Part shown: positions 1-11,266 of the stretch, piece after piece | Position numbering within the stretch: the first letter of the stretch is position 1 | Layout of the letters: each line of letters begins with the position of its first letter | Assembly (NCBI RefSeq): GCF_017590215.1 | Contig: NZ_JAFFPK010000006.1 | Span: 1 to 64,000, forward strand | Reading direction: 5' to 3' | DNA length: 64,000 nt | Origin: Clostridium sp. CCUG 7971 | GTDB lineage: Bacteria; Bacillota; Clostridia; Peptostreptococcales; Peptostreptococcaceae | Made by a program: the position numbers and the translations under genes | The notes under the pieces: generated by a model | Seen by the model: only the letters and a program-made list of their open reading frames with translations | Databases searched by the model: none | What the model was told of the DNA's origin: nothing

Positions 1-105
1 CTTCTTTTTTTATTATATATCTATGTACTTTTAAGTTTTTAATTATGGTATTATACTAATAATACCATTTCTTAATATAATACTTACTACGATAAAGGAG
101 AAATA

Positions 106-1278
106 ATGAATAATTTTGAATGGAGTTTTGAGACTAAAATAATATTTGGTAAAGATAATGAAAATAATATTGGTGATGAATGCATAAAATATGGAAATAA
201 AATATTGATTGTAAGAAGTAATGGTAATCATGTTGAATCGTCTGGACTTATGAACAAAGTTAAAAAATCCTTAACTAATAATAACATAGAGTTTTTTGAA
301 TTATCTGGTATAGTTCCAAATCCTACAATAGACAAAGTAAGGGAAGGAGTTAAAATTTGTTTAGATGAAAATATAGATTTAGTTCTTGCAATTGGTGGCG
401 GTAGTATTATAGATACCGCTAAAGCTATATCTGCAGGTGTTTATTATAGTGGCGATGTTTGGGATTTATTTACTCAAAATATACAAATAGATAAAGTACT
501 TCCCTTAGGAGTAATACCAACCATAGCTGCATCTGGAAGTGAAGGTAGTATTGGTGCTGTAATCACTAATCCTGAAACTAATTCTAAGTTTGATATTTTA
601 AGTCCATTACTTAGGCCAAAGTTTGCTATATTAAATCCAGAATTAACATTAACTTTACCTAAGTACCATACCTTCTGTGGTGTAGTAGATATATTATCTC
701 ATGCTATTGAAAGATATTTTACTAATACAGAAAATGTTGAACTTACTGATAGGCTAGGTGAAGCTCTTATGAAAACTGTTATTAATAATGGATTAATTTT
801 AGTAAATGATTCAACTAACTATAATGCTAGATCTGAAATAATGTGGGCATCAACATTAGCTCACAATGGTTTATTAGATACTGGTAGAAATAGCTGCTGG
901 GCTTCCCATATGATAGCTACTGAATTAAGTGCTCATTACAATGCAATTCATGGAGCAACTTTATCAGTTATAATACCGGCTTGGATGGAGTACATTTATA
1001 AATATGATTTAAAACGTTTTGCTACTTTTGCTAGTGAAGTATTTAAAGTTAAGTATGATGAAAATAATCTAGAATCAACTGCAAAACAAGGTATTTATGA
1101 AATAAAGGAATTCTTTAGAAAATTAAATATGCCTACAACTATGAAAGAACTTGGCATAAATGATGATTCATTATTTGATAAAATGTCTATTCAAGCTACA
1201 CGTTTTGGAAATATAGGATGTATCAAATTATTAGATTCTAATGATGTAAAAAATATATTTAATATTGCTTATAAATAA
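106..1278 (+). CDS. Iron-containing alcohol dehydrogenase (butanol dehydrogenase-like)
   Basis: A 390-residue group III alcohol dehydrogenase, the usual family length; it should interconvert aldehydes and alcohols with NAD(P)H in the cytoplasm. The nucleotide-binding GGGS lies at residues 97-100 followed by IIDTAKA. The expected metal ligands are visible as Asp195, His199 (DILSH), His268 and His282 (AIHG). The ATG follows an AAAGGAG site by 6 bases. It is monocistronic, with a terminator directly after the stop and convergent to the next gene. Substrate (butanal, acetaldehyde or another aldehyde) cannot be read from sequence. Confidence 0.9.
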   Translation: MNNFEWSFETKIIFGKDNENNIGDECIKYGNKILIVRSNGNHVESSGLMNKVKKSLTNNNIEFFELSGIVPNPTIDKVREGVKICLDENIDLVLAIGGGSIIDTAKAISAGVYYSGDVWDLFTQNIQIDKVLPLGVIPTIAASGSEGSIGAVITNPETNSKFDILSPLLRPKFAILNPELTLTLPKYHTFCGVVDILSHAIERYFTNTENVELTDRLGEALMKTVINNGLILVNDSTNYNARSEIMWASTLAHNGLLDTGRNSCWASHMIATELSAHYNAIHGATLSVIIPAWMEYIYKYDLKRFATFASEVFKVKYDENNLESTAKQGIYEIKEFFRKLNMPTTMKELGINDDSLFDKMSIQATRFGNIGCIKLLDSNDVKNIFNIAYK

Positions 1279-1308
1279 AAATAGGAAGTAGCTACTTCCT
1301 ATTTTTAT
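1277..1308. terminator. Bidirectional terminator, dehydrogenase / zinc-ribbon gene
   Basis: Perfect palindrome with 14-base arms (AAAATAGGAAGTAG / CTACTTCCTATTTT) followed by a T-rich tail. The last codons and stop of the minus-strand zinc-ribbon gene lie inside it, so it serves both convergent genes. Confidence 0.8.
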
Positions 1309-1732
1309 TTATAAATTTATATTGGTTTTTTATAAATCCAGCTTCTTCACTAGTCATTACTTTAGTTGAAAAACATATTGGACATATTATATCTTCTTTT
1401 TCGTAATTTATAGTATAAATACTACCGCATGTAGCACATCTAAAAGTACAAAGCGTTGTAATTATATCCTCAGGCCTTATTTCCTTTTCATCTTTTACAA
1501 TAATGGAAGTTCCATTTATTAAAGCCTCAGTTATTTTTTTCCTAGCAGATTTTAATAATCCTTCAAACTCTTTTGAACTTATATTCATTTCTTTTGAACT
1601 ATTTTTATCATTTAAATCTTTTACATCTTTTAATGTTAGTGCCTTTAATTCTAATGGATTTATTTCTATACCCTTTAAGTCCTTTTCATCTAGTTCACTT
1701 GAAACAAAATAATTTAATACTTTTGTTTCCAT
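1292..1732 (-). CDS. Zinc-ribbon protein of unknown function
   Basis: A 146-residue cytoplasmic protein. The C-terminal third has two CxxC knuckles (CATC at about 96-99 and CPIC about 19 residues later), a classical zinc ribbon; the N-terminal part is charged and probably helical. No signal peptide or membrane segment is seen. The start follows AGGGGGA. I do not recognise a named family; a nucleic-acid or protein-binding role is only a guess from the ribbon. Confidence 0.75.
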   Translation of the reverse strand: METKVLNYFVSSELDEKDLKGIEINPLELKALTLKDVKDLNDKNSSKEMNISSKEFEGLLKSARKKITEALINGTSIIVKDEKEIRPEDIITTLCTFRCATCGSIYTINYEKEDIICPICFSTKVMTSEEAGFIKNQYKFINKNRK

Positions 1733-1778
1733 AATATATTCCCCCTAAATAATTACTTATCTAATAATAGTATATGTT

Positions 1779-1822
1779 AAATATAAAAGGAATTGATAAA
1801 GTTATCAATTCCTTTTATATTT
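1779..1822 (-). terminator. Long perfect hairpin after the asnB-like remnant
   Basis: Two 21-base arms that are exact reverse complements with a 2-base loop, ending in an A/T-rich tail on both sides. It abuts the stop codon of the minus-strand remnant at 1821 and probably was its terminator. Confidence 0.6.
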
Positions 1823-2015
1823 AGTCTATTTCAAGTTTTACATTATATTCATTTAACCAGGTATCTAATTGAACTAAATATGCCATTACTTGTGGATCTG
1901 TCATTAATTGTCCAAACCAAGGTTTTGTAAATGATTCTCCATCTGTGTTTATAATATTTTCAATTCCATTTTTATCTATTATTTCTAATATTCTTGCATT
2001 TTTATTGATTATTAT
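1821..2015 (-). pseudogene. C-terminal remnant, probably asparagine synthetase (AsnB-like)
   Basis: An open minus-strand frame of about 60 codons without a start reads RILEIIDKNGIENI, then KPWFGQLMTDPQVMAYLVQ, and ends NVKLEID-stop. The 'P(W/Y)xGQLMtxPQxxAYLxQ' ending resembles the extreme C-terminus of clostridial glutamine-hydrolysing asparagine synthetases; that family call is from memory. The rest of the roughly 600-residue gene is absent: the lysozyme gene starts to overlap in another frame at 2012. This looks like a deletion scar. Confidence 0.5.
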
Positions 2016-3349
2016 ATTTTTAAAACTTGTCCAGGATAAATTAAGTTTGGATTTGGTATATCATTTAATATAACTAATCCATTAACTGTCATATTAAATT
2101 TTTTAGCTATGCCGCTTAGAGTATCTCCTGATTTTACCACATATATGCCTCTAAAATTATTATCCTTTGGTGATTGTCCTGAACATAGTATTTTTAAAGC
2201 TTGTCCTGGATAGATTAGGTTTGGATTTGATATCCCATTTAGTTTAACTAGTTCATCAACTGTTGTATTAAACATTCTAGCTATAAAAGTTAAGTTATCG
2301 CCAGATTGAACTATATAAGTTTTAAGATATTGTTTTGAAGATGATGCTGAATATTTTTTCCCTGATTTTGTAGGTATTTTTAAAACTTGTCCTGGATAGA
2401 TTAGGTTTGGATTTGGTATATCATTTAAATTTACTAATTCATTAACGGTAGTCTCAAATTTTTTAGCTATTGAAGTCAATGTATTTCCTATCTGAACTAT
2501 ATAAGTTTGATTAAATACCTCTTTTTTTATGGTTGTAGGTATAGAACTATATATTTTTAAGGTTTGACCTGGGTATATTAAATTAGGATTTGAAATATTA
2601 TTTATTAATGCTATTTTATCATATGTTGTATTAAATTTTTGAGCTATACCACTTAATGTATTTCCTGGCTGAACTACATAGTATATAACATGACTATTAT
2701 TAGAACTAGGTTTTATATCTCCTGGTAAGTTTGAGCTACTATCTAATAGTATTTCATTTTTAAAATTATCCAAGTCTGTATTTGCACTTATACCAGGTAC
2801 ATTTCCTGTATCTGAATACTGCCATCCTGCGTAGTTATTTCTCCATATTGGATTGCTAGAAGGGTAGTCTACTCCGTACTCTGCAACCCATAGTGGATAA
2901 TTTCCAAGGCCAGATTCTGGATTTAGCTTTGTTTGTGCAAAATTTGTATACGTGTATATAGCTACATCTAAACCGCTTATATTCTTTACTTCTTCTAAAA
3001 ACTCTATTGCTTGGTTTGATAATTCATAGTTGCTTAATCCACCGGTTTCTTCTAAATCTAAAACTAATCTAGCATCGGGAGTTAATCCACTTAATGCATT
3101 TACAAAGTATTGTGCTTGTTCATTTGGAGTTGGTGAAAATCCTGGATTAAAAAAATGATAAAATCCTACCTTAAGACCATTTTCCTTAGCTCCATTATAA
3201 AATTCATGAAGGTATGGATCTATATAATAAGTTCCTTCAGTGGCTTGGATATATACTATCTCAACTCCGCTACTAGCTACCTGAGAAAAATCTATATTTC
3301 CTGACCAGTTACTTATATCTATACCCTTTATTGTATTTAATTCTGACAT
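2012..3349 (-). CDS. GH25 lysozyme (1,4-beta-N-acetylmuramidase) with four LysM repeats
   Basis: 445 residues. The GH25 domain (about 6-200) shows the first acidic motif GIDISNW and the central LDLEE motif with the catalytic Asp/Glu pair. Four LysM peptidoglycan-binding repeats follow at about 222-268, 282-327, 344-389 and 401-445, each ending in NPNLIYPGQ(V/T/A)LKI. It should cut glycan strands in the cell wall. There is no signal peptide: the protein begins MSELNTIKG after a good AAAGGAG site, so export needs a holin, lysis or a non-classical route. It could be a phage-derived lysin or a host autolysin. Confidence 0.88.
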   Translation of the reverse strand: MSELNTIKGIDISNWSGNIDFSQVASSGVEIVYIQATEGTYYIDPYLHEFYNGAKENGLKVGFYHFFNPGFSPTPNEQAQYFVNALSGLTPDARLVLDLEETGGLSNYELSNQAIEFLEEVKNISGLDVAIYTYTNFAQTKLNPESGLGNYPLWVAEYGVDYPSSNPIWRNNYAGWQYSDTGNVPGISANTDLDNFKNEILLDSSSNLPGDIKPSSNNSHVIYYVVQPGNTLSGIAQKFNTTYDKIALINNISNPNLIYPGQTLKIYSSIPTTIKKEVFNQTYIVQIGNTLTSIAKKFETTVNELVNLNDIPNPNLIYPGQVLKIPTKSGKKYSASSSKQYLKTYIVQSGDNLTFIARMFNTTVDELVKLNGISNPNLIYPGQALKILCSGQSPKDNNFRGIYVVKSGDTLSGIAKKFNMTVNGLVILNDIPNPNLIYPGQVLKI

Positions 3350-3450
3350 TATATCTTACTCCTTTCTATATAGTTAAGCAGATAAATCACTACTTTGTAT
3401 TATTATATTGTTTTTTGTCTAAAAATGTTCTTTGCCTTAAATTTACTCAT

Positions 3451-3485
3451 AAAAAATAGCCTTCCGATACACTGTATAGAAGGCT
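3451..3485 (-). terminator. Terminator of glpFK operon
   Basis: On the minus strand AGCCTTC...GAAGGCT followed by a TTTTTT run, about 30 bases beyond the glpK stop. Confidence 0.8.
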
Positions 3486-3514
3486 CTCTTATCTAAATAT
3501 TTAATTTTAATAAT

Positions 3515-5083
<1,569 letters not shown>

Positions 5084-5159
5084 TTAACTATGTTTAAATT
5101 TAATTATATTTTCCAATTTATTATTATAATTTTAATATATATTAATAAATTTTACTAAT

Positions 5160-5957
5160 TTATTTTGCTTTTTGTGTTATTTCTTCTGCTTCCATGTACC
5201 TTTTTATACCTTTATCAAATACAAAACCTGCAAATAATCCACCTATTATAGGTCCTACTATAGGAACCCAGAAGTACATATTTTGACCCAATGCATTAGT
5301 TCCCCATCCTGCTATTATTGCAAATAGCTTGGGACCAAAGTCTCTAGCTGGATTCATAGCAAATCCTGTTAAAACTCCAAAACTTGCACCTATTATAGCA
5401 ATAGTTAATCCTATCATTACTGGAGCTAAATTAGATAGTGGCTTATTACTATTTCTAGCCTCTCCTACTGCTAATATTACCATTACTAAAAACATAGTTA
5501 TTATAATTTCTGTAAGTAAAGCCGTGAATATGCTTATTTCTGAATGAGGATATGTAGAAAAGATTCCTGCTGTAGCTAAACCATCTATACTTGATCTAAC
5601 TATATTATTTGATGCTTCAAAAGATAAAAATAAATTTTTAAATAATAAATATACTGTAGCTGCTCCTAAAAAACATCCCGTTATTTGAGATATTATATAA
5701 GGTATAACCTTTTTCTTTGGAAAATCTCTGTAAACCATTAAAGCAATTGTAACTGCTGGGTTTATATGAGTTCCTGATACTGCTCCTGTAACATAGATTG
5801 CCATAGTAACTGCTAAACCCCAAATAATACTTATTTCCCATTGAGAAATACTTGCTCCGCTTAGTACAAGTGATGCAACACTTCCGCATCCTATAAAAAT
5901 TAGTACCCATGAACCAATAAACTCTGAAATGCATTCTCCTGTCAATGTCTTTTTCAT
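5160..5957 (-). CDS. glpF: Glycerol uptake facilitator (aquaglyceroporin)
   Basis: An inner-membrane MIP-family channel with six membrane segments and both half-helix motifs, HINPAVT and MNPARDF; the Asp after the second NPA is typical of glycerol-conducting members. I place the start at MKKTLTGE (265 residues) because AAGGGGGAAG lies just upstream of it, while the longer frame starting 30 bases earlier has its first codons over that ribosome site. First gene of the glpF-glpK operon; preceded by a leader terminator. Confidence 0.94.
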   Translation of the reverse strand: MKKTLTGECISEFIGSWVLIFIGCGSVASLVLSGASISQWEISIIWGLAVTMAIYVTGAVSGTHINPAVTIALMVYRDFPKKKVIPYIISQITGCFLGAATVYLLFKNLFLSFEASNNIVRSSIDGLATAGIFSTYPHSEISIFTALLTEIIITMFLVMVILAVGEARNSNKPLSNLAPVMIGLTIAIIGASFGVLTGFAMNPARDFGPKLFAIIAGWGTNALGQNMYFWVPIVGPIIGGLFAGFVFDKGIKRYMEAEEITQKAK

Positions 5958-5999
5958 TTTAACTTCCCCCTTAATTTTTAATATCATTAAAATGAAGTG

Positions 6000-6046
6000 G
6001 ACAAAAAACAGAGAGAGCCTATATTTTCAATAGTACGGCTCTCTCT
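6000..6046 (-). promoter_or_regulatory. glpF leader terminator, probable GlpP antitermination target
   Basis: In the glpF leader the minus strand carries GAGAGAGCC and GGCTCTCTC arms (6037-6045 and 6011-6019) followed by GTTTTTTGT, about 45 bases before the glpF start. An intrinsic terminator inside a 5' leader, with glpP just upstream, matches the Bacillus arrangement in which GlpP with glycerol 3-phosphate binds the leader RNA and allows read-through. GlpP binding here is inferred. Confidence 0.75.
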
Positions 6047-6172
6047 TCTCTCGCCCAGTGTTAAGTTAATTAAATATTATCATGAAAACATTTTCCAGTC
6101 AATTAAAAACATCGTTAGATAAATATCAAACACATTTTTTTGTTTTAAATCTAAAACTATGGGTAATTAAAA

Positions 6173-6724
6173 TTACCAAATTTCTATTTTGCTTGTTGAT
6201 ACTGCCATCGCTCCACAAGATAATACTTTAATTATCTCTTCTTTTTCATCTATAAGTCCCCCACATATTATAGGTATATTTGGATATTCTTTACTCATTT
6301 TTTTTATGACCTTTGGCAATATCCCAGGCATAATTTCTATAGCTTGTGGCTTTACTTTTTTTAAGCTTTCAATTGCATTTTCTAAAGATATAGAATCTAT
6401 AAAGAAAAATCTTTGAACCACGTTTAAATTTAATTCTATAGCTCTTTTAACGATATTTGTTTTTGTTGTTATTATACCATCTAAATTTAATTCATTTTTT
6501 ACATAATCTACTATTACCGGGCTAGATGATACTCCTGTTATCATATCTATATGAACAAAAACCTTTTTACCATGTTTTTGTAAATATTTAACCTTTTTTC
6601 TAAGTGTAAGTATATCTCCATTTAGCAAAAATACAATGTCACAATCTGATTCTATAACTTGCTCCATCTCAGTATCATTTTTTATAGCTCCTATTATAGG
6701 ATTTACTTCTAATAATTCTCTCAT
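6173..6724 (-). CDS. glpP: Glycerol uptake operon antiterminator
   Basis: 183 residues, the usual GlpP length. Family-typical blocks are NPIIGAIKN at the N-terminus, FVHIDMITGVSS in the middle and CGGLIDEKEEI near the C-terminus; the fold is a TIM-barrel-like RNA-binding regulator. It senses glycerol 3-phosphate and prevents termination in glycerol gene leaders. It lies directly upstream of the glpF leader terminator on the same strand, which supports the assignment. Start follows AGGGGGA. Confidence 0.93.
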   Translation of the reverse strand: MRELLEVNPIIGAIKNDTEMEQVIESDCDIVFLLNGDILTLRKKVKYLQKHGKKVFVHIDMITGVSSSPVIVDYVKNELNLDGIITTKTNIVKRAIELNLNVVQRFFFIDSISLENAIESLKKVKPQAIEIMPGILPKVIKKMSKEYPNIPIICGGLIDEKEEIIKVLSCGAMAVSTSKIEIW

Positions 6725-6860
6725 TTCGTCCCCCTAAAATCTCATACTACTAAATATATTTTTATATAGTTTATATTTTTCTTATACTATGAAATATATC
6801 ACAATATATATAAAAAAACAGTATACACATTATATAATAATTAATTAACTTTTATAACCA

Positions 6861-6904
6861 ATAAAAAATAGCCTACAAATTATTATATGTAAGCTATTTT
6901 TAAA
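6861..6904 (-). terminator. Terminator of the gcv operon
   Basis: Minus-strand AAATAGC(C/T)TAC...GTAGGCTATTTTTTATT hairpin with T-run, starting about 10 bases after the gcvPB stop. Confidence 0.8.
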
Positions 6905-6913
6905 ACTATAATT

Positions 6914-8350
6914 TTACCATTTTAATACTTGCTTTTTAGCCGCTCTAGTCTCATCTATTCTTCTAACTATTGTATCGTGAGGAGCAGCCTTTAAAATTTC
7001 TGGTTGTTCTTTAATTTCTTTTGAAATTTCAATCATTGAATCTACAAATTTATCTAAAGTTTCTAGACTTTCTGTCTCAGTTGGCTCTATCATTATTGCA
7101 CTATCTACTATAATTGGGAAATAAACTGTAGGTGGATGGTATCCATAATCTAATAGTCTTTTTGCAACATCCATAGTAGTTACTTCTCCCAGATTTTTTC
7201 CACTTAATACAAATTCATGCTTGCATACAGTATCAAAAGGTAAAGTGTAATACTTCTTTAATTTTTCTTTTAAATAGTTTGCATTTAAAACAGCTACTTC
7301 ACTTGCTAATTTTAATCCTTCTGCCCCCATACTTAATATATAAGAATAAGCTTTTAATATAACACCAAAATTTCCATAGTAGTTCTTTATCTTACCTATA
7401 GATTTTTCTTTATTATAGTTTAGTGTATATCCATTATCATTTTTTTCGATTATTGGCACTGGTAAAAATGGTATAAGATCCTTTTTTACTCCTACTGGCC
7501 CGCTTCCAGGCCCTCCGCCTCCATGAGGTGTCGAAAATGTTTTATGAAGATTTAAATGAACAACATCAAACCCCATGTCTGAAGGTCTAGTGATTCCCAT
7601 AATAGCATTCATATTTGCACCATCATAATATAGCAGGCCTCCCGCTTCATGTACTAAATCTGCAATTTCAGATATATTTTTTTCAAATATACCTAATGTA
7701 CTTGGGTTTGTAAGCATAAGTGCACATATTTCATCATCTAATACTTTTTTTAAAGTTTTTATATCCACACATCCATTTTCATCAGATTTTATTTGAACTA
7801 TTTTACATCCACATAGACTTGCACTCGCTGGATTTGTTCCATGTGCTGAATCAGGTACTATTATTTTATTTCTTTTAAAATCTCCTCTATTTTCGTGATA
7901 TGACTTTATAAGCATAAGCCCTGTTAATTCTCCGTGTGATCCTGCTGCAGGTTGTAATGTTATAGCATCCATTCCAGTTATTTCTTTTATCATATTTGAA
8001 AAGTCATACATTATTTTAAGTGACCCTTGTGTTGTTCTTTCATTTTGGTATGGATGTATATTTGTAAATCCGTCTAGAGATGCTACATCTTCATTTATTT
8101 TAGGATTATATTTCATAGTACAAGAACCTAATGGATAAAATCCAGTATCAACTCCAAAGTTTTTATTTGATAAAAGTGTAAAATGTCTAACTACATCTAC
8201 TTCACTAACTTCTGGAAGTTTAGGTGTAGTTTTTCTTTTTAATTTATCTGAAATTAGACTATCATTTCCATTAACATCTAATGGAGGAAGTGAGTAGGCA
8301 CACCTTCCTTCTTTTGAGATTTCTATTAATAATTTATTATAATCTTTCAC
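6914..8350 (-). CDS. gcvPB: Glycine dehydrogenase (aminomethyl-transferring) subunit 2
   Basis: 478 residues; C-terminal half of the P-protein as a separate subunit, which with GcvPA decarboxylates glycine and passes the aminomethyl group to the H-protein lipoyl arm. The PLP lysine is in HLNLHKTF, followed by the glycine-rich [11 protein letters not shown] loop. The start is GTG, placed immediately after the gcvPA TAA, with GGGGGA inside the end of gcvPA as ribosome site, so the two are likely translationally coupled. Confidence 0.95.
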   Translation of the reverse strand: MKDYNKLLIEISKEGRCAYSLPPLDVNGNDSLISDKLKRKTTPKLPEVSEVDVVRHFTLLSNKNFGVDTGFYPLGSCTMKYNPKINEDVASLDGFTNIHPYQNERTTQGSLKIMYDFSNMIKEITGMDAITLQPAAGSHGELTGLMLIKSYHENRGDFKRNKIIVPDSAHGTNPASASLCGCKIVQIKSDENGCVDIKTLKKVLDDEICALMLTNPSTLGIFEKNISEIADLVHEAGGLLYYDGANMNAIMGITRPSDMGFDVVHLNLHKTFSTPHGGGGPGSGPVGVKKDLIPFLPVPIIEKNDNGYTLNYNKEKSIGKIKNYYGNFGVILKAYSYILSMGAEGLKLASEVAVLNANYLKEKLKKYYTLPFDTVCKHEFVLSGKNLGEVTTMDVAKRLLDYGYHPPTVYFPIIVDSAIMIEPTETESLETLDKFVDSMIEISKEIKEQPEILKAAPHDTIVRRIDETRAAKKQVLKW

Positions 8351-9745
8351 TTATATATCCCCCATAGTTTTAAATTTTTCTTCACTATTATCAAAGCTCA
8401 TGTTAGATATAGTATTAACTAAATTATCAATTTCATCTTTACTTCTTTTTTCTGTAACACAGTATAAAGAGCAATTTTTAAGTTCATTATATTTATTTTC
8501 TAAGTTGTATCCTCCAATTATGTTTTCTTTTATAAGACTATCATTGATTAAGTCTGTATTATATTTTGATTTAAGCACAAACTCATTAAAAAATTCTCCT
8601 GTAAATACCTTTTTATACTTGCCAGTTTTTATTAATTCATTGTAAGTATAGTTAGACTTTTGAATACATTGATTTGCTACTTCTTTTAACCCCTTATATC
8701 CCATAGTTGCCATATACACAGTTGCAGCAAGTGCATTTAATGCTTGATTTGAACAAATATTAGATGTAGCTTTTCCTCTTCTTATATGTTGTTCTCTAGC
8801 TTGAAGAGTTAATACGTATGCTCTTTTACCTTCTAAATCAACAGTTTCTCCAACTATTCTTCCTGGTAATTTTCTTACATTTTTAGATTTAGTACTTATA
8901 AAACCTAAATATGGACCTCCAAAATTTAGAGGATTGCCTAATGGTTGAGCTTCCCCAACAGCTATATCTGCACCAATCTCGCCAGGAGGTTTTAAGATAC
9001 CTAAAGATATTGGATTTACATTCATAACAAGCATTGCTTTATTTTCATGTGTTATAGTTTCTATATCTTCCATTTCTTCTATTACTCCAAAGAAGTTAGG
9101 ATTTTGAATTAACACACATGCACTTTCTTTATCTATATAGGCTTTTAAGCTATCTGCATCTGTTCTTCCACTTACTTTATCATAATCTATTTCAATTACT
9201 TCAATTTCATTAAATCTCATATATGTTTTTATAACTTCCATAATTTCTGGATTTATAGCTTTAGATACTAATATTTTTTTCTTATTTTTAGAGCTATTTA
9301 TAGCCATTAAACAACCTTCAACACTTGCAGTTGCACCATCATACATAGATGCATTAGATATATCCATCCCTGTAAGTTCAGATATCATAGATTGAAATTC
9401 AAATATAACCTGTAATGTACCTTGACTTATTTCCCCTTGATATGGAGTATAAGCTGTATAAAACTCTGATCTTGATGTTACATGTTTTATTAATGATGGT
9501 ATATAATGATCATATGCACCCGCTCCTAAAAAGCAAGTCATTTCTTCTGTTGTTATATTTTCTTTAGACAAATCTTTTAATTTTTGGCATATTTCCATCT
9601 CGCTCTTTGAACTTTCTAAGTATAATTTTCTATTTAACTTTAAATCATAAGGTATATCATCAAACAAGTTGTCTATAGATTTTACTCCTATTTCATTTAG
9701 CATTTTTAATTTATCATCTTCTGTAAGTGGTATATATTTAAACAT
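8351..9745 (-). CDS. gcvPA: Glycine dehydrogenase (aminomethyl-transferring) subunit 1
   Basis: 464 residues, the N-terminal half of P-protein. It opens MFKYIPLTEDDKLKML and contains the family block FLGAGAYDHYIPS and the repeated TPYQGEISQGTLQ. Works as a heterodimer with GcvPB. A GGGGGC site precedes the ATG. Second gene of the riboswitch-controlled operon, 55 bases after gcvT. Confidence 0.95.
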   Translation of the reverse strand: MFKYIPLTEDDKLKMLNEIGVKSIDNLFDDIPYDLKLNRKLYLESSKSEMEICQKLKDLSKENITTEEMTCFLGAGAYDHYIPSLIKHVTSRSEFYTAYTPYQGEISQGTLQVIFEFQSMISELTGMDISNASMYDGATASVEGCLMAINSSKNKKKILVSKAINPEIMEVIKTYMRFNEIEVIEIDYDKVSGRTDADSLKAYIDKESACVLIQNPNFFGVIEEMEDIETITHENKAMLVMNVNPISLGILKPPGEIGADIAVGEAQPLGNPLNFGGPYLGFISTKSKNVRKLPGRIVGETVDLEGKRAYVLTLQAREQHIRRGKATSNICSNQALNALAATVYMATMGYKGLKEVANQCIQKSNYTYNELIKTGKYKKVFTGEFFNEFVLKSKYNTDLINDSLIKENIIGGYNLENKYNELKNCSLYCVTEKRSKDEIDNLVNTISNMSFDNSEEKFKTMGDI

Positions 9746-9800
9746 AATTTAGCCCCCATAATAAATTTAATATCAATCTAAACAATCTTAATACTTCCCT

Positions 9801-10913
9801 TTATACATGAGTTAATGTTGGTTTAATATAAAATTTCTTATTTATGACTTTTGCTTTTGCTTTCTTATTTCTAATTATTATATCTATTTCTTTTCCTATT
9901 TCAGCATAATTAAAATCTATAAGAGCTAATCCTATACATTTATTTAAAGTTGGTGATTTATATCCAGTTGTAACGTAGCCTATTACTCTATCTTCAATAC
10001 TAACTTCATATCCATGTCTTGCTATATTTTTTCCTATTATTTCAAAACCTACAAGTTTTCTGTCTAATCCATTTTCTTTTTGTCTTAATAATTCTTCTTT
10101 TCCTATAAAATCGTCTTTATTTAATTTAACGAAAAATGAAAAACCTGCTTCAAGTGGTGTAATTTTATTACTTAATTCATTTCCGTAAAGAGGTAGACAT
10201 GCTTCAAATCTTAGGGTATCTCTACATCCAAGTCCACAAGGTTTTATGTTATTTTTTTCACCTACTTCTAATAGTTTTACCCAAACGCTTTCTACATCTT
10301 CATTTTTACAATATATTTCAAACCCATCTTCCCCTGTGTATCCAGTTCTTGATATTAAAGCATTAACTCCATTAACATTTATATTATTTCTAAAGTAAAA
10401 TGGTTTAATTTCGTCTAAATTTTCATTACATATTTCTTGAAGTATTTCTTGAGATAAAGGTCCTTGAATTGCAATTTCTGAAACTTTATTAGATATGTTT
10501 ATAATGTCTACATTGTAACATTTTTTGTTATCGTTCATCCAATTAAAATCTTTTTCTATATTACTTGCATTTATAACTAAATAATAGTAATTTTCATTAA
10601 ATTTATAAACTAATAAATCGTCAACTACTCCTCCATGAGGATAACACATAAAGGTATACATGGCTTGATTATTTTCTAATTTACAAACATCATTTGTTAC
10701 TAAATTTTGAATATATTCTTTTGCATCCTTTCCTTTAATTTCAACTTCTCCCATGTGTGACACATCAAATATACCTGAATGGTTTCTTACAGCTTCATGT
10801 TCTTTTTTTAATCCTTCATATTCTATTGGCATAAACCATCCTGCAAAATCTACCATCTTTGCCCCTAAAGATTCATGCTGACCTGCTAAATGCGTTTTCT
10901 TTAAATTTTCCAT
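9801..10913 (-). CDS. gcvT: Aminomethyltransferase (glycine cleavage T-protein)
   Basis: 370 residues, standard T-protein length. It takes the aminomethyl group from the H-protein and makes 5,10-methylene-THF and ammonia. N-terminal block GAKMVDFAGWFMPIEY and FDVSHMGE are diagnostic; the tetrahydrofolate-binding core includes RTGYTGEDGFEIY. First gene after the glycine riboswitch, start after AAAGGGAGA. T-protein and GcvPA are separate genes here. No lipoyl H-protein gene lies in the cluster, so GcvH must come from elsewhere. Confidence 0.95.
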   Translation of the reverse strand: MENLKKTHLAGQHESLGAKMVDFAGWFMPIEYEGLKKEHEAVRNHSGIFDVSHMGEVEIKGKDAKEYIQNLVTNDVCKLENNQAMYTFMCYPHGGVVDDLLVYKFNENYYYLVINASNIEKDFNWMNDNKKCYNVDIINISNKVSEIAIQGPLSQEILQEICNENLDEIKPFYFRNNINVNGVNALISRTGYTGEDGFEIYCKNEDVESVWVKLLEVGEKNNIKPCGLGCRDTLRFEACLPLYGNELSNKITPLEAGFSFFVKLNKDDFIGKEELLRQKENGLDRKLVGFEIIGKNIARHGYEVSIEDRVIGYVTTGYKSPTLNKCIGLALIDFNYAEIGKEIDIIIRNKKAKAKVINKKFYIKPTLTHV

Positions 10914-10952
10914 ACTTTAAATCTCCCTTTAAAATATAAATTACTTCAACAT

Positions 10953-10994
10953 AAAAAAAGGATATAGGTATATTAAGTAATATTCCTATATCCT
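10953..10994 (-). terminator. Expression-platform terminator of the glycine riboswitch
   Basis: Minus-strand GGATATAGG...CCTATATCC stem followed by TTTTTTT, between the second aptamer and gcvT. Its 5' arm begins where the closing helix of aptamer II ends (CAGAGGA), so ligand binding can compete with it; this fits a glycine-ON switch. Confidence 0.8.
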
Positions 10995-11179
10995 CTGTTT
11001 CTTGTACCTGAAAGTTTTAATACTCGGTATTATTGCTTCTTCGGTGCCTTATATTTAATATAAGGTCTTTCCAGAGATCCATCGGTTAACGATATATTTG
11101 CCTGAAAGTTTCTTTGAAAAATTGGAAGTTTTCCAAATTGCTTCTTCGGCTCTTTAATTAAAAAGTATCTCTCGTTAAC
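10993..11179 (-). ncRNA. Tandem glycine riboswitch (gcvT leader)
   Basis: Two successive copies of the gcvT-element core are seen on the minus strand: GCCGAAGAAGCAA...AAACTTTCAGGCA (aptamer I, about 11085-11179, closed by GTTAACGA / TCGTTAAC) and CACCGAAGAAGCAA...AAACTTTCAGGTA (aptamer II, about 10993-11084, closed by TCTCTG / CAGAGG). They lie about 80 bases upstream of gcvT and precede a terminator. Known tandem glycine riboswitches activate glycine cleavage genes when glycine is high. A 60-codon open frame across this region is accidental. Confidence 0.95.
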
Positions 11180-11266
11180 GTCACTTGGCAAGTATTTTAT
11201 TTTATATTTCAATTGTAGTAGTATACTTTACTAGTGTCAACAAATATAAATAGTTATTTTTGCTTT

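Noticed and set aside
1-105. Minus-strand 62-codon frame at the window start (43-231)
   Set aside because: Overlaps the dehydrogenase gene antisense and lacks a ribosome site; the first 105 bases are AT-rich promoter DNA.
5638-5934. 98-codon minus-strand frame within glpF
   Set aside because: Overlaps the well-supported aquaglyceroporin in another frame and has no ribosome site.
11030-11212. 60-codon minus-strand open frame upstream of gcvT
   Set aside because: It lies entirely within the two glycine aptamers; the repeats KKQF/KKQ come from the repeated RNA core, not a protein.
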